Source: a bacterium
Lineage (GTDB): Bacteria > Bacillota_I > Bacilli_A > Izemoplasmatales > Hujiaoplasmataceae
Direction of reading: 5' to 3'
Assembly (NCBI GenBank): GCA_030684695.1
Contig: JAUXXX010000029.1
Location: 1-33,631 of the forward strand
Length of the DNA: 33,631 nucleotides
Below are positions 31,755 to 33,631 of this stretch, in pieces; positions within the stretch are counted from its first letter, which is position 1, and each line of letters opens with the position of its first letter. The position numbers and the translations under genes are program-made. A model generated the notes under the pieces. The model saw only the letters and a program-made list of their open reading frames with translations, ran no database searches and had not been told where the DNA came from.

Positions 31755-33164
31755 TTACCCTTTGGTTCCACTTCTTCCAACCCCAGCCAAGATGTATTTC
31801 TTTAAACTAAAGAATACGATTAGCAGTGGGACAGTAACAAGTGCTGTAGCAGCTAGTTGTAAGTTATACAGTGGTCTTGCATCCACTCCATCTGTAAAAC
31901 TTGTTGATCGCAACGCCACAGAAATTAGCCAATACTTTTCAGATGGAGTTACAAGTTGAGGCCAAATGTAAGCATCCCAAGCTCCAATTGCACTTAAAAT
32001 GGTGATGGTAGTAATTGTTGGTTTTGCAATGGGAATCATCACTCTCGTTAAATACTTGAAATCTCCGCAGCCGTCTACTTGCGCAGCGCGGTACAAGGTG
32101 TCCGGAATTTGCTTAAAGGTTTGACGCAAGAAGAAAATGTAGAATACACTTGTCATGAATGGGAAAATCAGAGCGTAAAAACTATCATACCAATTTAAGT
32201 CGCGAATCGTGATGTAGTTGGTAATGGTATAAAGTTCCCCAGGAATCATCATGGTCATTAATAATACAGAGAAGATAAATTCTTTTCCTTTGTATTCTAG
32301 TCTAGAGAAAGCAAACGCCGCTAGAATCGTAGTTATGACGGTCCCAACCATGGAAACCAAACCGACAAACAAGGTATTAAGTAAGTAGGTACCAAAGTTG
32401 AATCGATCTAGTGCAATCTTGAAGTTTACCCATTGCATTTCAGATAAGCCAATCACCATTCTTGGAGAAATCGATGTACTCAACTCTACATGGGTTTTTA
32501 ATGCTGTTAAAATCATCCAATAGAACGGTAAAAAGATAAACAAAGCGATGAATGTTAACAACGTATAGTTGGCAATCATGACCAAGACTTTCACAAAGAA
32601 ATCTTGTTTGGTTAGTTTTTCTAGGTCCTGTTGAGAAGCGCTATCTTGTTTTCTAGCCAAACGTCTTGCTTTTGCTCGCTCGAAGGTTCTACCAGAGAAA
32701 AAGTCAACAAGTGTGTCTTTGATATTGATGAAGGCTTGTTTTAATCCATATCCTTCCACCGTCTTTAAAATGGTCGTTGCATTCATAAAACGAATGACGG
32801 CACTAAACGGATTAAAAGATAAGAAGAAACTCATAGCGCCATATAAGTATTGTGTCCGGTATGTCCACTCATCCATTTCAATGATATCTTTACTGCGTAC
32901 CCGCTTTAAGTTCATAAAGGTTGTGGGAACGAAGATGATTAGGTATCCAACAAGTAATCCAATGTATCGATTCAATTGTCCAGAATCAATCGTAAATCCA
33001 AATACATCATACATAAATACTTCAGGTCGAGCTGTAATACTAGAAGGCAATCGTAAAATGGTAAAGAAGTGAGCTAGTAATCCGATTGCGATGATGATAA
33101 AGACGACGTCTATCAAGGTTGCTATCACATCTAAACGTTTGATTTCTTTTGTTAATCGTTTCAT
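31755..33164 (-). CDS. CUT1-type ABC importer permease (MalG/UgpE-like) with N-terminal extension
   Basis: 469 residues against about 270-300 for the family. The C-terminal part (from about residue 187) is a normal MalG-type permease with six predicted membrane segments and the EAA loop AAQVDGCGDFKYLTRVMIPIAKP, of which the core AAQVDG...IPIAKP contacts the ATPase. The first 185 residues add about two or three more hydrophobic segments (near 11-33, 67-85 and perhaps 108-127) and a charged linker. AAGGGGG lies upstream of the ATG. It lies between the partial partner permease and the solute-binding gene. No ATPase gene is seen in the window. It may lie upstream, or a shared MsmX-type ATPase may be used. 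Confidence 0.9.
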   Translation of the reverse strand: MKRLTKEIKRLDVIATLIDVVFIIIAIGLLAHFFTILRLPSSITARPEVFMYDVFGFTIDSGQLNRYIGLLVGYLIIFVPTTFMNLKRVRSKDIIEMDEWTYRTQYLYGAMSFFLSFNPFSAVIRFMNATTILKTVEGYGLKQAFINIKDTLVDFFSGRTFERAKARRLARKQDSASQQDLEKLTKQDFFVKVLVMIANYTLLTFIALFIFLPFYWMILTALKTHVELSTSISPRMVIGLSEMQWVNFKIALDRFNFGTYLLNTLFVGLVSMVGTVITTILAAFAFSRLEYKGKEFIFSVLLMTMMIPGELYTITNYITIRDLNWYDSFYALIFPFMTSVFYIFFLRQTFKQIPDTLYRAAQVDGCGDFKYLTRVMIPIAKPTITTITILSAIGAWDAYIWPQLVTPSEKYWLISVALRSTSFTDGVDARPLYNLQLAATALVTVPLLIVFFSLKKYILAGVGRSGTKG

Positions 33165-33179
33165 GTCGGCGCCCCCTTT

Positions 33180-33631
33180 CTAGTAATGAACCCGACGTTT
33201 GCCAACTTGTAGTTGAACGACGGTAAAGAGTAAAATGATACCAAAGAGGATAATTGCTGCTGCCGATGCATAAGACATTAATCCATCTTGACTTGCTAAC
33301 GCAATGTAATCATAAATGTAGAAAACAATGGTTTTTAAATTGATGTTTCCAGCGGCGCCAGTGGTAATGATTCCTTCTTTACCAATGATGGCAACGACAG
33401 ACGAATACGTTTTGAATCCACCAATGACCGATGTTATTAAAATATAGAAAATCATCGGTGAAATCATGGGTACCGTAATGCGCCCAAACGCTTTTAATCG
33501 ACTTGCGCCATCAATTTGAGCTGCTTGATAATATTGTTTGTCAATACCTTGAATTCCCGAGAGAAATACAATGATCTTAAAGGCGAGACCATTCCATACC
33601 CCATAGATTAAAATAACAGTCATAGCGGACC
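33180..33631 (-). CDS. CUT1-type ABC importer permease (MalF/UgpA-like), N-terminus outside window
   Basis: The frame is open through the window edge, and the codons before the internal Met at 33623 (Ser-Ala) are in frame, so this is the C-terminal half, about 150 residues. It has the EAA loop YYQAAQIDGASRLKAF followed by ITVPMISP, and three to four predicted membrane segments. It forms a heterodimer with the permease encoded 15 bases downstream. Known partners of this type import sugars or sugar phosphates. Confidence 0.9.
   Translation of the reverse strand, partial: SAMTVILIYGVWNGLAFKIIVFLSGIQGIDKQYYQAAQIDGASRLKAFGRITVPMISPMIFYILITSVIGGFKTYSSVVAIIGKEGIITTGAAGNINLKTIVFYIYDYIALASQDGLMSYASAAAIILFGIILLFTVVQLQVGKRRVHY

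Overview
The window is about 33.6 kb of AT-rich bacterial DNA with short intergenic gaps, strong AGGAGG-type ribosome binding sites and many TTGnnn-N16/17-TATAAT promoters. Reading frames run full length under the standard bacterial code, and one gene (DUF1934) ends on TGA, so TGA is a stop here. RpoE (RNA polymerase delta) next to CTP synthase points to the Firmicutes/Bacilli lineage. The many diacylglyceryl-type lipoproteins with Thr-rich stalks, together with staphylococcal-type nucleases, LTD and OB-fold modules, suggest a code-11 relative of the Mollicutes, such as Acholeplasma or Izemoplasma. That assignment is inferred from gene content and is not proven.

Layout. (1) Bases 1-2265: two divergently transcribed surface lipoproteins, one cut by the window edge and one built from three copies of an unrecognised domain. 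(2) 2563-5619, minus strand: class II fructose-bisphosphate aldolase, then after a terminator two uncharacterised proteins and a chloramphenicol acetyltransferase-like protein. (3) 6080-9808, plus strand: a 1242-residue multidomain lipoprotein with InlB-type repeats. (4) 9917-14236, minus strand: the TldE/TldD peptidase pair and an M32 carboxypeptidase. (5) 14282-16889, minus strand: DUF1934, rpoE and pyrG, with a terminator in the pyrG leader. (6) 16980-20697, minus strand: a Na/phosphate cotransporter-like protein and two overlapping DHH phosphoesterases. (7) 20809-33631, minus strand: the most interesting block. A carbohydrate-type (CUT1) ABC importer (two permeases and a modular solute-binding lipoprotein) is tightly linked to a secreted nuclease lipoprotein and a giant OB-fold/Ig-like/LTD lipoprotein. 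A second nuclease lipoprotein and a small two-TM membrane protein follow as a separate unit.

How they fit together. The substrate-binding gene and the first nuclease gene overlap by one base (TAATG). The solute-binding protein, nuclease 1 and nuclease 2 all carry the same PASTA-like module. I read this as a cell-surface system that binds and cuts extracellular nucleic acid and imports a breakdown product. The sequence shows the linkage and the shared modules. The substrate and the joint function are inference. The remaining genes are housekeeping: glycolysis, CTP synthesis, transcription, peptide turnover, phosphate transport and nanoRNA or cyclic-dinucleotide turnover.
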